A DNA stretch of 64,000 bases from Ensifer adhaerens (GCF_002940685.1 NZ_PNFP01000023.1:28154-92153); one strand, 5' to 3'. Shown: positions 45,212 through 54,838, numbered from the stretch's first letter. Notes: a model not told the origin generated them from the letters alone. Numbers and translations are program-made.

Positions 45212-46161
45212 AGGGCCGCATTGACCTTGTTGCCGACATTGGCGGGACCAAGGCCCGCATCGCCTTTGTAGATGGACACCAGTCGGAACCGATTGTTCTC
45301 CATTGCAGCGAGTTTGGCTCACTTGAGGAGGCGCTGCGCGTCGCCATTGACAAAGCTGGCGTTCGGATTGGGCGCGCCTGCATCGGCGTGGCAGCGCCGG
45401 TCCTCGGCGATGAAGTCAGTCTAACCAACAACGACTGGGCATTTTCGATTAGTGCGACGAAGGCCCGGCTAGGACTCGACAAGCTACTGGTCGTCAACGA
45501 TTTCGCTGCACTTGCTTCGGCGCTACCGCTGCTTGACGATACGAGCCTGGTCCGAACAGGGGGAGCCCAGCGCTGCGCATCCAGGCCCCAGCTGATCATA
45601 GGTCCGGGTACCGGACTTGGTGTCGCAACGGTGCTCTACGGTAACACCAACACACCGATCGTGCTGGCAGGCGAAGGCGGCTATGTAACTCTGCCGGTAC
45701 ATACTGAACGGGAGGTGGCGGTTTGGCAGATCTTGCGCAACCGCTTCGGCCGCGTGTCCGCCGAGCGCGTTTTGTGCGGCAGCGGACTGGTCGAACTCTT
45801 CAACGCGCTATGCGTCGTCGACGGTGTCGATGGAATGTCGGCGGCCTCGTCCCACAAGATCGTGAAGCGCGGAATGGCGGATAGTTCTTCGCGCGAGCGC
45901 GAGGCGCTCGACATGTTCCTAAGCCTACTGGGGGACGTAGCGGGGAACGCGGCGCTTACATTGGGCGCCCGCGGCGGCGTCTTTCTAAACGGCGATTTGC
46001 TGAACGAACTAGCACCGCTTTTGCAGGGCAGCGCCTTGCATAGCCGCTTCAAAAATAAAGGTCGGGGCGGGCCATTTCTCGAAGATGTCGGTGTCTTCCT
46101 TATCACTGACCCCTTCGCCGCTCTAAAGGGCTGCATGCAGCTGCTCGAACGAGCAGTGTAG
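45208..46161 (+). CDS. glk: Glucokinase, Glk family
   Basis: 317 residues, TTG start overlapping the stop of the dehydrogenase gene. ATP motif LVADIGGTKARIAFVD, NDWAFS, VNDFAALASALPLL, GPGTGLGVATVLYG, AGEGGYVTL and a C-terminal GGVFLNGDLLNELAP fit bacterial Glk. It probably phosphorylates glucose or a glucose analogue released by the pathway. Confidence 0.85.
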   Translation: MKGRIDLVADIGGTKARIAFVDGHQSEPIVLHCSEFGSLEEALRVAIDKAGVRIGRACIGVAAPVLGDEVSLTNNDWAFSISATKARLGLDKLLVVNDFAALASALPLLDDTSLVRTGGAQRCASRPQLIIGPGTGLGVATVLYGNTNTPIVLAGEGGYVTLPVHTEREVAVWQILRNRFGRVSAERVLCGSGLVELFNALCVVDGVDGMSAASSHKIVKRGMADSSSREREALDMFLSLLGDVAGNAALTLGARGGVFLNGDLLNELAPLLQGSALHSRFKNKGRGGPFLEDVGVFLITDPFAALKGCMQLLERAV

Positions 46162-46182
46162 TCGACAAAAGGAGAGATAGCT

Positions 46183-47226
46183 ATGTCAACGGAGTCAGCC
46201 TTTCGTCGCGACACTCAGATGAAGCGTGAGATCGCCGAAATCCCTGGCTGCATCGCACGCCAAATCGACCAGTATGGTTCACTGTACAAAGATGTAGGTC
46301 GCCGACTGCGAGCGCATTCGCCGGCCGTAATGATCACAGTCGCTCGAGGGAGTTCCGACTGCGCTGCCGCCTTCCTGAAGTACATGGTCGAAACGCGGCT
46401 AGGAGTACCTGTCGCCTCGGTCGGTCCGTCGCTGTCGTCGGTGCACCGACGATCGCTGCGGCTCGATCGCGCGGTGTCTTGGGCGATTTCGCAATCCGGT
46501 GCCAGCGAGGATATCAACGCACTCCATAGTAGCAACCGTGCCGCCGGCGCTCTTTCGATCTCGCTCGTCAACAGCCCGCATTCACGCCTGGGGCAGAATG
46601 CCGATATCGCCGTGGCGATAGGCGCCTGGCCGGAGCTCGCTCTGCCAGCGACCAAGAGTTTTGTTTGCAGCTTAGTGGCGATTGCGGCCATCCTCTCGGA
46701 ATGGACGGGCGATAGAAACCTCTTCGATTCGCTTCGTGCGCTGCCGGAGCTGGTGGAGCGGTCCTATACGGCGGATTGGGGCGTGGCTGAAGATGCACTC
46801 GCTAGGTGCGATAGCGCACTCATTCTCGGACGCGGAGCCGGCTATCCCATCGCATGCGAGGCGGCACTGAAGCTCAAGGAAACAAGCTATGTTTTCGCGG
46901 AGGCATTCAGCGCGGCTGAGGTTTGGCACGGACCTGCCGCGCTTATCACGCCTGAGCGCCCGGTCATCATGTTTGTCCCGTCCGACGAGGCGTCCGTCGG
47001 CGCTCTCGCCGCCGCCGATAAGGCCCGGGACTTGGGCGCGCGCGTTTTCGTTGTTTCCTGCAATCAGTCGCGCGACTGCCTGCCTATGCCCGATGCACCC
47101 AACAGCGTAGTCGAGGCGATCGCGATGATCGCGCGATTCTACGCTCTCGCCGAGAGCACCTCCGGCATGCGCGGTGTTGATGTGGATTCGCCAAGGGCAT
47201 TGCAGAAGGTAACCGTGACGGTCTAG
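46183..47226 (+). CDS. SIS-domain aminosugar-phosphate deaminase/isomerase
   Basis: 347 residues with two SIS domains, like the isomerase half of GlmS: MITVARGSSDCAAAFLKYMVE, AISQSGASEDINALH, LGRGAGYPIACEAALKLKET and FSAAEVWHGPAAL. Proteins of this size (NagB-II, FrlB) deaminate amino-sugar phosphates. A GGAGAGATAG ribosome site precedes the ATG. Suggests the operon's substrate carries an amine. Confidence 0.82.
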   Translation: MSTESAFRRDTQMKREIAEIPGCIARQIDQYGSLYKDVGRRLRAHSPAVMITVARGSSDCAAAFLKYMVETRLGVPVASVGPSLSSVHRRSLRLDRAVSWAISQSGASEDINALHSSNRAAGALSISLVNSPHSRLGQNADIAVAIGAWPELALPATKSFVCSLVAIAAILSEWTGDRNLFDSLRALPELVERSYTADWGVAEDALARCDSALILGRGAGYPIACEAALKLKETSYVFAEAFSAAEVWHGPAALITPERPVIMFVPSDEASVGALAAADKARDLGARVFVVSCNQSRDCLPMPDAPNSVVEAIAMIARFYALAESTSGMRGVDVDSPRALQKVTVTV

Positions 47227-47261
47227 TAGCAGATACGAAGCTGCAGGAAGGAATACAGAAA

Positions 47262-48482
47262 TTGAGGCAGATGGATCTCACCAACGCAGGGGCGTTTTCC
47301 GGCGCCAACCTCGAAAACGCGCGCGACCACAATAGACGTGTGACGATCGAGACCCTGCGGGTCCACGGCCCGCTATCGCGTGCGGACGTAGCACGGATCA
47401 CAGGACTCTCCGTGCAGACCACGTCCAACATCGCGGAGGAGTTGATCGGAGCTTCGTTGCTTCTGGAAAAACCAGTTAGCAGTTTGCGGGGCAAACCTCC
47501 GAAAATACTCTCGATTAACCCCGACGGCGCTTATTCGATTGGCCTGCAACTCGATCACAACTGGCTGATAGGCGTGCTCTTAGATCTTGCGGGGGTGCGA
47601 CGGGGAGAGATCATGGTGCCGGTCGACAGCCCCAATCCGCAGAGTGGACTTGCAGCCCTTGAGGAAGCGGCGCGCCAGCTCGTCGCCGATGCCCATGTCC
47701 AGTTTGAACAGATCTGTGGGGTAAGCGTTGTTATGCCCGGGCCTTTCGAAGTAGACTCGCTCGCTAGCGACGGGCCGACGATCCTACCCGGTTGGGCTGA
47801 CGTAGCGGTCGCCGACCGTCTCGCCGAACGGCTCAATTTGCCCGTCTCAGTAGAGAACGATGCCACGGCTGCGGCGATGGGCGAGCATTACTTCGGAGTA
47901 GCACGCCGGCATCGGAATGTCGTCGTCATCTTCGTCGGGACGGGCCTGGGGGGCGGCATATTGATCAATGGTCAGCCCTATCGCGGCGCATTCCGGAACG
48001 CCGGCGAGATTGGTCATCTTACCGTTTATCCTGATGGAAGACGCTGCTATTGTGGAAACCAAGGATGCGCTGAGACTTATCTTTCAGTCCACGCGGCCTA
48101 CGAGCATCTCGGCTATGAAAAAACACCACCAACGTATGACGAACTTCTGCACCGTCTCCACACTGGGGAGCGGCAATTCGATACATGGATGGACAAAGCA
48201 GCCGCCGTTTTGCGTCTTCTGGTGGTCAATCTCGAAAATATGTTCGATCCAGAGACTGTAGTCGTCAACGGTTTCATGCCGTATCCGGTACTTGCGGAGT
48301 TGGAACGTCGAGCTCTTCCGCTGCCACCTTCGATCTCGTCGCGCCAGCGCCGTGAGACTCCGCGGGTCATCCTGGGTGCAGCCGGACTGGAGGTGGCTGC
48401 CCTCGGCGCGGCTGTACTGCCACTTTTCTATAGCTTCGGACACCTGACACCCGTGAGTGCGGCGATGCCGCTAAAGACCTGA
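47262..48482 (+). CDS. ROK-family transcriptional regulator
   Basis: 406 residues from TTG 47262 (AGGAAGGAA upstream) or ATG 47271. The N-terminal winged helix (LRVHGPLSRADVARITGLSVQTTSNIAEEL) precedes a ROK sugar-kinase-like domain: VENDATAAAMGEHYFG, IFVGTGLGGGILINGQ, NAGEIGHLTVYPDGRRCYCGNQGCAETYLS with the zinc cysteines. Likely repressor of this operon, sensing its sugar. Confidence 0.88.
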   Translation: MRQMDLTNAGAFSGANLENARDHNRRVTIETLRVHGPLSRADVARITGLSVQTTSNIAEELIGASLLLEKPVSSLRGKPPKILSINPDGAYSIGLQLDHNWLIGVLLDLAGVRRGEIMVPVDSPNPQSGLAALEEAARQLVADAHVQFEQICGVSVVMPGPFEVDSLASDGPTILPGWADVAVADRLAERLNLPVSVENDATAAAMGEHYFGVARRHRNVVVIFVGTGLGGGILINGQPYRGAFRNAGEIGHLTVYPDGRRCYCGNQGCAETYLSVHAAYEHLGYEKTPPTYDELLHRLHTGERQFDTWMDKAAAVLRLLVVNLENMFDPETVVVNGFMPYPVLAELERRALPLPPSISSRQRRETPRVILGAAGLEVAALGAAVLPLFYSFGHLTPVSAAMPLKT

Positions 48483-48518
48483 CTGCGAATAATCGACCTG
48501 GGGCCGAAGGAGATGTAA

Positions 48519-49433
48519 ATGCTTAAACTCAGCCTGAACAACGGCTTTGCGATGAAGCGCTGGCCTGAGCCGGAGGTGTGGGCGGATCTGATCGCCACGC
48601 GCATGGGTATCTCTGACGTGCAGTTGTCATTGGATCTCGTTGATTTAACCGGTGGGCCGAAGTGGCATGAAAGGCAAGCCTCCCGCATCCGAACGGCATG
48701 CAAGAATAATGGGATTGCAATATCGAGCGTGTTCTCGGGCCTTATCGATTATTGCGGCAGCTTGTTACTGCATCCCGATGCGGAGATGCGAGTGGCTGCA
48801 CTAGAGCGATACAAGCGTGGCATCGAATTCTGCGCTCTCGTCGGGGCCGACACGTTCGGCGGCCACATGGGCGCATATAGTGTAGCCGACTACCTTAACC
48901 TGGGGCGCCGCCGAGCGCTTGCGCAGGAGCAACTAGAAAGAGTCTCGGAGCTTTCAAATCATGCAGGGCAGGCGGGACTGCGCTACCTTCTGTGGGAGCC
49001 CATGCCAATCGCACGGGAATATCCGAGCACTATTGCTGAATGCCTAGGTCTCGCCGAGCGCTTCGCGGAAATGACTGGAGCAGTTGTCGCTTACTGCTAC
49101 GATGTGGGGCATGCATGCCGGTCTGATCTGCCTAGAGCTGAGCAAGACCCGTATCTTTGGCTCAGCAGTCTCGGTCATCTTAGCCCCATTGTGCACCTTC
49201 AGCAAACCGATGGAAAGCGCGATCACCATTGGTGCTTCACGGAGGAGACCAATAAGGTTGGCGTCATCCATCCAGAGCAGGTACTCACCACCATTACCAA
49301 CACGCCGGCTTCGGTCGTCGAACATCTCACGATTGAGGTATTCCCGGCCTTTGAGATGGCGGACGATCAGGTTCTGGCTGACGTGACCAGCAGCTGCAAC
49401 TATTGGCGCGATGGTCTAACGAATGCAGGTTAG
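48519..49433 (+). CDS. TIM-barrel sugar isomerase/epimerase
   Basis: 304 residues in the xylose-isomerase-like (AP endonuclease 2) fold: LKLSLNNGFAMKRWPEPEVWADL, GADTFGGHMGAYS, LLWEPMPIAREYP, CYDVGHAC, VHLQQTDGKRDHHW and TIEVFPAFE give the usual metal-binding Glu/Asp/His set. AAGGAG precedes the ATG. Last gene of the operon; converts an unknown (phospho)ketose. Confidence 0.78.
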   Translation: MLKLSLNNGFAMKRWPEPEVWADLIATRMGISDVQLSLDLVDLTGGPKWHERQASRIRTACKNNGIAISSVFSGLIDYCGSLLLHPDAEMRVAALERYKRGIEFCALVGADTFGGHMGAYSVADYLNLGRRRALAQEQLERVSELSNHAGQAGLRYLLWEPMPIAREYPSTIAECLGLAERFAEMTGAVVAYCYDVGHACRSDLPRAEQDPYLWLSSLGHLSPIVHLQQTDGKRDHHWCFTEETNKVGVIHPEQVLTTITNTPASVVEHLTIEVFPAFEMADDQVLADVTSSCNYWRDGLTNAG

Positions 49434-49703
49434 TGGTTCAAGCTGATCGCGCCTCCAAAAACAGGCTGTTTGTTGCTTTTGAGAAGAATATGAGCGCTCG
49501 CAACAGTCTGACGCATCAGGGAAATCGAGAACGGGCCATCGTCGAAAAAGCAACACTTCCCAAATGACCGTCCAGTTCCATAAGAACTCTTACGCAACCA
49601 GATGATGTAGCCGCAAAGTTAAAGTGTCCTGTTTCTGCAAAGTTGGAATGTCACTCTCCTCGGGTTTTGATGACCTGGGAGATTGCGGATGGGATTGATT
49701 GCG

Positions 49704-51062
49704 ATGAGCGAACGCGATCTGCAGCGGATTGAGGTTTTGTCGAAAGTGGTCGCCGGACGTATGTCGTTGGTTTCGGCGGCGCATGTGCTTGGCTTAAGCA
49801 CCCGTCAGGTGCGTCGGCTGCTGGATCGGATCCGCACAGACGGCGCAGCGTCGATCCGGCACCAGGCGATCGGCCGACCATCAAACAATCGGATTTGTGA
49901 CGGCGTGCGCGATTATGCCATGGCGATCGTGCGCGAGCGCTATGCGGACTTCGGTCCGACGCTGGCGGCCGAGAAGCTTGCCGAGCGAGATGGTCTGACG
50001 GTGTCGCGCGAGACCTTGCGCCAATGGATGTCGGAGGCCGGCCTGTGGCTGTCGCGCAAGCAGCGACGGACGTTCCATCAGCCACGATTGCGGCGCGAGG
50101 CCTATGGCGAACTGGTGCAAATCGATGGATCCGAGCATCGTTGGTTCGAAGATCGCGGTGACCCCTGTTCATTGCTGGTGTTCATCGATGATGCGACTGG
50201 CAAGCTGATGCAGTTACGGTTTGTGCGCTCGGAAAGCGCGTTCAGCTATTTCGAGGCGCTCGAGCTCTATCTGAAGGCGCATGGTGCTCCCGTCGCCTTC
50301 TATTCCGACAAGCATTCGGTGTTCCGGGTTGCGAAGAAGGATGCCAAGGGCGGTCAGGGCATGACCCAGTTCGGGCGTGCGCTTTGCGAGCTAAACATCG
50401 AGATTCTTTGCGCAAACTCGAGCCAGGCCAAAGGCCGGGTCGAGCGAATGAACCGGACGCTACAGGACCGGTTGATCAAGGATCTGCGTCTGGAGGGCAT
50501 CTGCGGCATGGATGATGGCAACGCTTTCCTGCCTCGGTTCATGGAGCGCTATAACCGCCAGTTTGCCATTACCCCTGCCCGAGCTGAGGATCTGCATCGG
50601 CCGCTGAACCTTGCCCCGGATCGGCTACGCGACGTTCTGTGCAAACGTGAGCAGCGTTATGTCGGTGCCCAGCTGACGTTTTCGTTCGAGCGCCAGCGGA
50701 TCATGCTGGAAGAGAACGAGGTGACGCGCGGGCTGGTCGGTCGCTATGTCGAGACCTACGCGCTTGCCGACGGCAGGCTGGATGTGCGCTGGAAGGGGCA
50801 TTCCCTGCCATACCGGGTGTTCGACAAGGACCAGCGGGTGACGCATGCGGCGATCACCGAGAACAAGCGGCTCGGTGAACTCCTGACCTACATCAAGGAG
50901 CGCCAGGACCAGGAGCAAAAGCCGGTTGTGAAGACGAACAGCGACAAGAACGGCTACAAACCGCGTGGCCGCAGGCCGGGCAAGCGGACGGATTTCATGA
51001 ACGATCCGGCGGTGATTGCGCGACGAGAGAAAGCGTTGATGAAGCAGCCAGCGGCGGAATAA
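49704..51062 (+). CDS. Transposase of IS element 1
   Basis: 452 residues from ATG 49704, placed by comparison with the sister IS. N-terminal helix-turn-helix (RMSLVSAAHVLGLSTRQVRRLL), then an integrase-type DDE core: first D in VQIDGSEHRWF, second in YSDKHSVF, E in GRVERMNRTLQDR. The basic C-terminus reads RGRRPGKRTDFMNDPAVIARREKAL. About half identical to the 52263 protein by eye. Confidence 0.88.
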   Translation: MSERDLQRIEVLSKVVAGRMSLVSAAHVLGLSTRQVRRLLDRIRTDGAASIRHQAIGRPSNNRICDGVRDYAMAIVRERYADFGPTLAAEKLAERDGLTVSRETLRQWMSEAGLWLSRKQRRTFHQPRLRREAYGELVQIDGSEHRWFEDRGDPCSLLVFIDDATGKLMQLRFVRSESAFSYFEALELYLKAHGAPVAFYSDKHSVFRVAKKDAKGGQGMTQFGRALCELNIEILCANSSQAKGRVERMNRTLQDRLIKDLRLEGICGMDDGNAFLPRFMERYNRQFAITPARAEDLHRPLNLAPDRLRDVLCKREQRYVGAQLTFSFERQRIMLEENEVTRGLVGRYVETYALADGRLDVRWKGHSLPYRVFDKDQRVTHAAITENKRLGELLTYIKERQDQEQKPVVKTNSDKNGYKPRGRRPGKRTDFMNDPAVIARREKALMKQPAAE

Positions 51063-51068
51063 AGAGCG

Positions 51069-51866
51069 TCAATGCACGCCGATGTCACTCTGCGTATCCG
51101 ATTCCAACTGCAGGCAAGCTGGCCAAAGTGGCGTCTTGTGGAAGGCTCCATGCTGGAGGAGCGTGAGCCCCTCTCGTGCCTCATAGAGCACACCGAGCCA
51201 GCACAAGCGCCGAAAGACGCCATATTGGAGATCGGATTTCAACTTCCAGGCTTCTATGGTCATTTCGGTGTCCGACAGAGGCGCCAAGTCTGGATAGAGG
51301 ATCTTCACAACGTCTATTGGCGTGCACCCTTCTCTGGCTTTGATATTGAGAAGATTGAGGAACATGCGCCACCAGCGTAACCGCGCTCGGACCTCCTCTT
51401 CCCGCTCGGTGGTATGGACATACGAATAGAGATAATCCGTGGCGATCAGATCGAAGAAGGCTTGCGGGTTCACCAGGAACTCCCGGCCGCGTCTGGTTGG
51501 CAGCAGCACATCTTTTTTCCGGCGAAGAAGCTTCAGATGACGGGTCATGTCGCGCACGACCCAAAGCGGCGGCATGTCGCTTTCATTGAGCACCTTGTTC
51601 ATGCTGTAGAGGTCTTCGGCTGTGAAGCCTGGCCAAAGGAAGTGCACAGCGGCCCAATGCACGAACTTGCGGTTCATGGCGCCGGTCGCCGTCAATCCTA
51701 TGCCGCCCTCACCGTCAGCATAGGCAACGGAAAGAAGCATACCGCGCAGAAGTGGGGACAGTGCGGCGACATCGACGTCACCATTCAGCTTGATTTCCGG
51801 AAGCATCGTGCGGCTGTGATCCCTACTCGCCCTATGCAGGTGCAAGCGAGTATCAACCCGCGACAA
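51069..51866 (-). CDS. Passenger gene of IS element 1, unknown function
   Basis: 265 residues, or 245 if it starts at the internal ATG at 51806 (MLPEIKLNGD). It ends 6 bases from the transposase stop, facing it. The sequence is mostly helical with winged-helix-like pieces (IGLTATGAMNRKFVHWA, WVVRDMTRHLKLLRRKK) and an aromatic/charged C-terminal part (EAWKLKSDLQYGVFRRLCWLGVLYEAREGLTLL). No signal peptide, membrane segment or catalytic motif was recognised. It is absent from the sister IS, so it is cargo of the element. Confidence 0.65.
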   Translation of the reverse strand: MSRVDTRLHLHRASRDHSRTMLPEIKLNGDVDVAALSPLLRGMLLSVAYADGEGGIGLTATGAMNRKFVHWAAVHFLWPGFTAEDLYSMNKVLNESDMPPLWVVRDMTRHLKLLRRKKDVLLPTRRGREFLVNPQAFFDLIATDYLYSYVHTTEREEEVRARLRWWRMFLNLLNIKAREGCTPIDVVKILYPDLAPLSDTEMTIEAWKLKSDLQYGVFRRLCWLGVLYEAREGLTLLQHGAFHKTPLWPACLQLESDTQSDIGVH

Positions 51867-52102
51867 AACAATTGCTACTGAGAAAGCTAAAGCCGAAGGG
51901 GAGCGTCACCACCCGCCCCCTCCCTTCCCTTGCAACCCGGCCCAGCCGGTCCGGTCGGGGGCTTGCCTCCGTGCCAGTGGAGATGTCGGGTGTCGCATGT
52001 CTAAATGGCTGATGACGCGCTTCTAAATGGCTGGTGACGCGCTCAAAGTGACATTTCAACTTTGCGCAACAGCGGACATTTCAACCTGGCCGCCACAGAT
52101 GA

Positions 52103-53851
52103 TGTAGGGGCTATTTAGTAATGCGACAGTTGGGCCAGTTAGAGATGCGACACTCTCGCCTCTCGACGCGCTGGTCAATGTCAACGTTGGGAGCAAGGAT
52201 GACGACCTTCCGCCTGGTGGAGACCATGAGCGTTCGGAGTCGTGATGTCCTGTTTGATCACCATGTCGCAGAAAGAATTGCATCGCCTCGAAGTCATTCA
52301 GAAGATCAATGATCGACGCCTAAGCGTTGTCCAGGCAGCCGAACTGCTCGGGCTCAGCCGAAGTCAGGTGCACAGGCTGCTGCAGGCTTATGACCGGTCC
52401 GGTGCGGCCGGTCTGGTTTCAAAGAAGCGATCGCGGCCAAGCAATCGGCGCCACAGCGAAGATTTTCGCAATGCGGCGCTGGATCTGATCCGCGAACGCT
52501 ATCTGGATTTCGGTCCGACGCTGGCGCGCGAGAAGCTGATCGAACTGCATCACATCTCGGTCGCCAAGGAGACGCTGCGCCAATGGATGACCGAGGCCGG
52601 CATCTGGGTCTCGCGACGCGAGCGCAAGCAGCGGGTCTTCCAGCCGCGCGGCCGGCGTGACTGCTTCGGTGAACTGGTCCAGATCGACGGCTCGCATCAC
52701 TGGTGGTTCGAGAACCGCGGCCCCAAATGCGCCCTGCTCGTCTATATCGACGACGCCACTGGCAAGCTGTTGCATCTGCGGTTCGCCGGATCGGAGAACA
52801 CCTTCGATTACCTGCATGCGACGAAGGCGTATCTGCAGCAATGGGGCAAGCCTCTGGCATTTTACAGCGACAAGCACGGTGTCTTTCGTTCAACCCATGC
52901 CTCGGAGAAGGACCGGACGAGCGGCCTGACCCAGTTCGGGCGGGCGCTTTATGAACTCAACATCGACATCATCTGCGCCAACACCCCGCAGGCCAAGGGA
53001 CGCGTCGAACGCGCCAACCAGACGCTGCAGGATCGATTGGTCAAGGAACTACGGCTGCGCGGCATCGACACGATCGACGCGGCCAATGCCTATGCGCCGG
53101 AGTTCATGGCCGACTTCAATCGTCGCTTTGGCAAGCCGCCGCGCAATCCGAAGGACATGCATCGGCCGCTTGCCGCGCATGAGAACCTCGATGGCGCCAT
53201 GTGCCGCAAGGAAGTCCGCACGCTGTCGCAGTCATTGACGCTGCGCTATGACAAGGTCTTGTTCATTCTCGATCCGACGGAGCAGGCCAAGGCGCTGGCG
53301 GGTAAGAAGGTGGTCGTTTGCGACTATCCGGACGGCCGCCTCGAGATCATGCACGAGAGCTTCGTCCTGCCCTACAGAACCTTCGACACCTTGCGATCGG
53401 TCCATCGTTCGGAGGTCGTCGAGAACAAGCGCCTGGACGACATGCTTTCGATCGTCGCCGAGATGCAGGCCGGGCGTGAACAGCAGCGCAGCAAGAGCGG
53501 CCCTCGCCGCACCGGCCAGACGGATCATATGTTTGGCATTCGCGACGGCAGCCAGAGCAACGGCTATCAGAAGCGCGGCCGCAAGCCCGGCCGGCGGACG
53601 GACTTCATGAATGATCCGGAGGTCATTGCCAAAAGGCAGAAGGCACTAGCGCGCATGCAGGCAGCGGAATGAACCGCTGGCCCTCATAGCCTCAAAGCTA
53701 AAGCCGAAGGGTGTCCCTCACCCGCCCCCGCTCCTTCCTTGCAACCCGGACCAGCCGGACGGATCGGGGGCTGACCGTCAGCGCCAGCAGCGGTGCCGAG
53801 TGTCGCATTTCTAACTGGCTGGCGGCGCCGCATCTCTAATCAGCTTTGACA
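52103..53851 (+). mobile_element. IS element 2 (1.75 kb, ISNCY-type), tandem with element 1
   Basis: Begins TGTAGGGGCTATTTAG at 52103 and ends CTAATCAGCTTTGACA at 53851. The ends are inverted repeats with doubled words (TTAGTAATGCGACA and TTAGAGATGCGACA on the left; TTAGAGATGCGG and TTAGAAATGCGACA on the right, read inward). GATGA at 52098-52102 and 53852-53856 is the target duplication, the same pentamer used by element 1. Confidence 0.8.
52263..53672 (+). CDS. Transposase of IS element 2
   Basis: 469 residues from ATG 52263 (MSQKELHRLEVIQKIN). Helix-turn-helix RLSVVQAAELLGLSRSQVHRLL, DDE core QIDGSHHWWFE, FYSDKHGVF and GRVERANQTLQDR, and a basic tail RGRKPGRRTDFMNDPEVIAKRQ. Intact; no frameshift. 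Confidence 0.9.
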   Translation: MSQKELHRLEVIQKINDRRLSVVQAAELLGLSRSQVHRLLQAYDRSGAAGLVSKKRSRPSNRRHSEDFRNAALDLIRERYLDFGPTLAREKLIELHHISVAKETLRQWMTEAGIWVSRRERKQRVFQPRGRRDCFGELVQIDGSHHWWFENRGPKCALLVYIDDATGKLLHLRFAGSENTFDYLHATKAYLQQWGKPLAFYSDKHGVFRSTHASEKDRTSGLTQFGRALYELNIDIICANTPQAKGRVERANQTLQDRLVKELRLRGIDTIDAANAYAPEFMADFNRRFGKPPRNPKDMHRPLAAHENLDGAMCRKEVRTLSQSLTLRYDKVLFILDPTEQAKALAGKKVVVCDYPDGRLEIMHESFVLPYRTFDTLRSVHRSEVVENKRLDDMLSIVAEMQAGREQQRSKSGPRRTGQTDHMFGIRDGSQSNGYQKRGRKPGRRTDFMNDPEVIAKRQKALARMQAAE

Positions 53852-54057
53852 GATGATATGATATAACATTACGATTGGCTAGTCCCGCAGCCGCGACTCC
53901 AAGTCGGGTCGCGGATCATGCATTTTCCACATGGGAGCGCTGAGTTTTGAGCGCTGCAACTTACCAAAGCCCTGAGCTATAAGGTGTTCATCGAAGCAAA
54001 ACGAGGCGCCACGGACTGGCCGCCAGGCTTCGAAAGCCCATTGAAAGGGGGATCAAG

Positions 54058-54204
54058 ATGAATATCGCACGCTCTTTTCACAACTGGCGCAAGTATCGTC
54101 AGACGGTCACCGAGCTGGGCCGCATGTCCAACCGGGAACTCCGGGACCTCGGCATCGAACGCGCCGACATCGACCGTGTCGCACGCACGGCCTTCGCCCG
54201 TTAA
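54058..54204 (+). CDS. DUF1127 (YjiS-like) small protein
   Basis: 48 residues: a basic helical start (MNIARSFHNWRKYRQ) and the family core LGRMSNRELRDLGIERADID ending in R-A-R repeats. GGGGGATCAAG precedes the ATG and a terminator hairpin follows. In rhizobia and Agrobacterium such small arginine-rich proteins affect phosphate and carbon metabolism and RNA turnover. A free-standing 147-bp gene. Confidence 0.8.
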   Translation: MNIARSFHNWRKYRQTVTELGRMSNRELRDLGIERADIDRVARTAFAR

Positions 54205-54233
54205 GGCGATCTACAAGACTGACTAAATTGCCC

Positions 54234-54267
54234 AAGCGCCTGCATCTCCAGCGGGCGCTTTTGTTTT
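54234..54267 (+). terminator. Rho-independent terminator of the DUF1127 gene
   Basis: AAGCGCC at 54234-54240 pairs with GGCGCTT at 54254-54260 around a 13-base loop, followed by TTGTTTT. Confidence 0.75.
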
Positions 54268-54439
54268 GGGGCGCATGTACTTTTGGTAGGATAGCTTCTG
54301 TTCGCGGAATAACGCGCACGGTTGGAGCTGCACCGTGAGCCGCCTGAAGGTCCTGTCAAAAGAAAGCCCCGCCGGCATCAAGCGAACCCCGGTACTCACC
54401 CGAAACCCACTGGGGCACTTGTGCGATCCAGGGGGACGG

Positions 54440-54727
54440 TCAATGCCGTTTCGGATTGTCCGTCCAATGCTTTGCCGAGGTGCCGGGATCGAGATAGCGT
54501 CCGAGTGATCTCAGGTGGGCGACGATTTCCAATATCAGGAAATCTCGGTCTCCGAACTTTTCACCTATTCGCTGCAGCTCATCGCTCGCCGCATCCATCT
54601 CCTCCAAGTCGCCGAGCACGTAGCAATCGTGCCCGACCGCACAGATATCGCAGCCGGCCTCGATCACCTCCTCAACGAATGCCGGAATCTCACTCCTTCC
54701 CATCAGCTTACGCTGGCGTGTTTCCAT
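54440..54727 (-). CDS. Small conserved protein of unknown function
   Basis: 95 residues, ATG after GGGAGAGAACG. Acidic and helical (IPAFVEEVIEAGCDICAVG, LEEMDAASDELQRIGEKFGD). Three cysteine/histidine residues near the centre (CDICAVGHDC) could bind metal. Family not recognised; the good start and steady codon pattern support it. Confidence 0.55.
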   Translation of the reverse strand: METRQRKLMGRSEIPAFVEEVIEAGCDICAVGHDCYVLGDLEEMDAASDELQRIGEKFGDRDFLILEIVAHLRSLGRYLDPGTSAKHWTDNPKRH

Positions 54728-54838
54728 GTTCGTTCTCTCCCTGAAAAAGACCGGTGAAGACTAGTGCGCCACTCCCTGGGCGCGCTTGCGGAATCCAGCC
54801 GAGAGGCTGTGGCCGCAGCAGAGACGGCACAAGGACGC

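Larger units (their letters stand above)
49606..52097 (+). mobile_element. IS element 1 (2.49 kb, ISNCY-type) with a passenger gene
   Basis: Left end TGTAGCCGC... at 49606 and right end ...GCCGCCACA at 52097 form imperfect inverted repeats of about 40 bp. Within each end the same word occurs twice (AAAGTTAAAGTGTCC and AAAGTTGGAATGTCAC on the left, GTTGAAATGTCC and AAAGTTGAAATGTCAC on the right), likely transposase sites. GATGA (49601-49605 and 52098-52102) is the 5-bp target duplication. It is about 740 bp longer than the related IS element 2, because an extra gene lies after the transposase. It looks intact. Confidence 0.8.
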
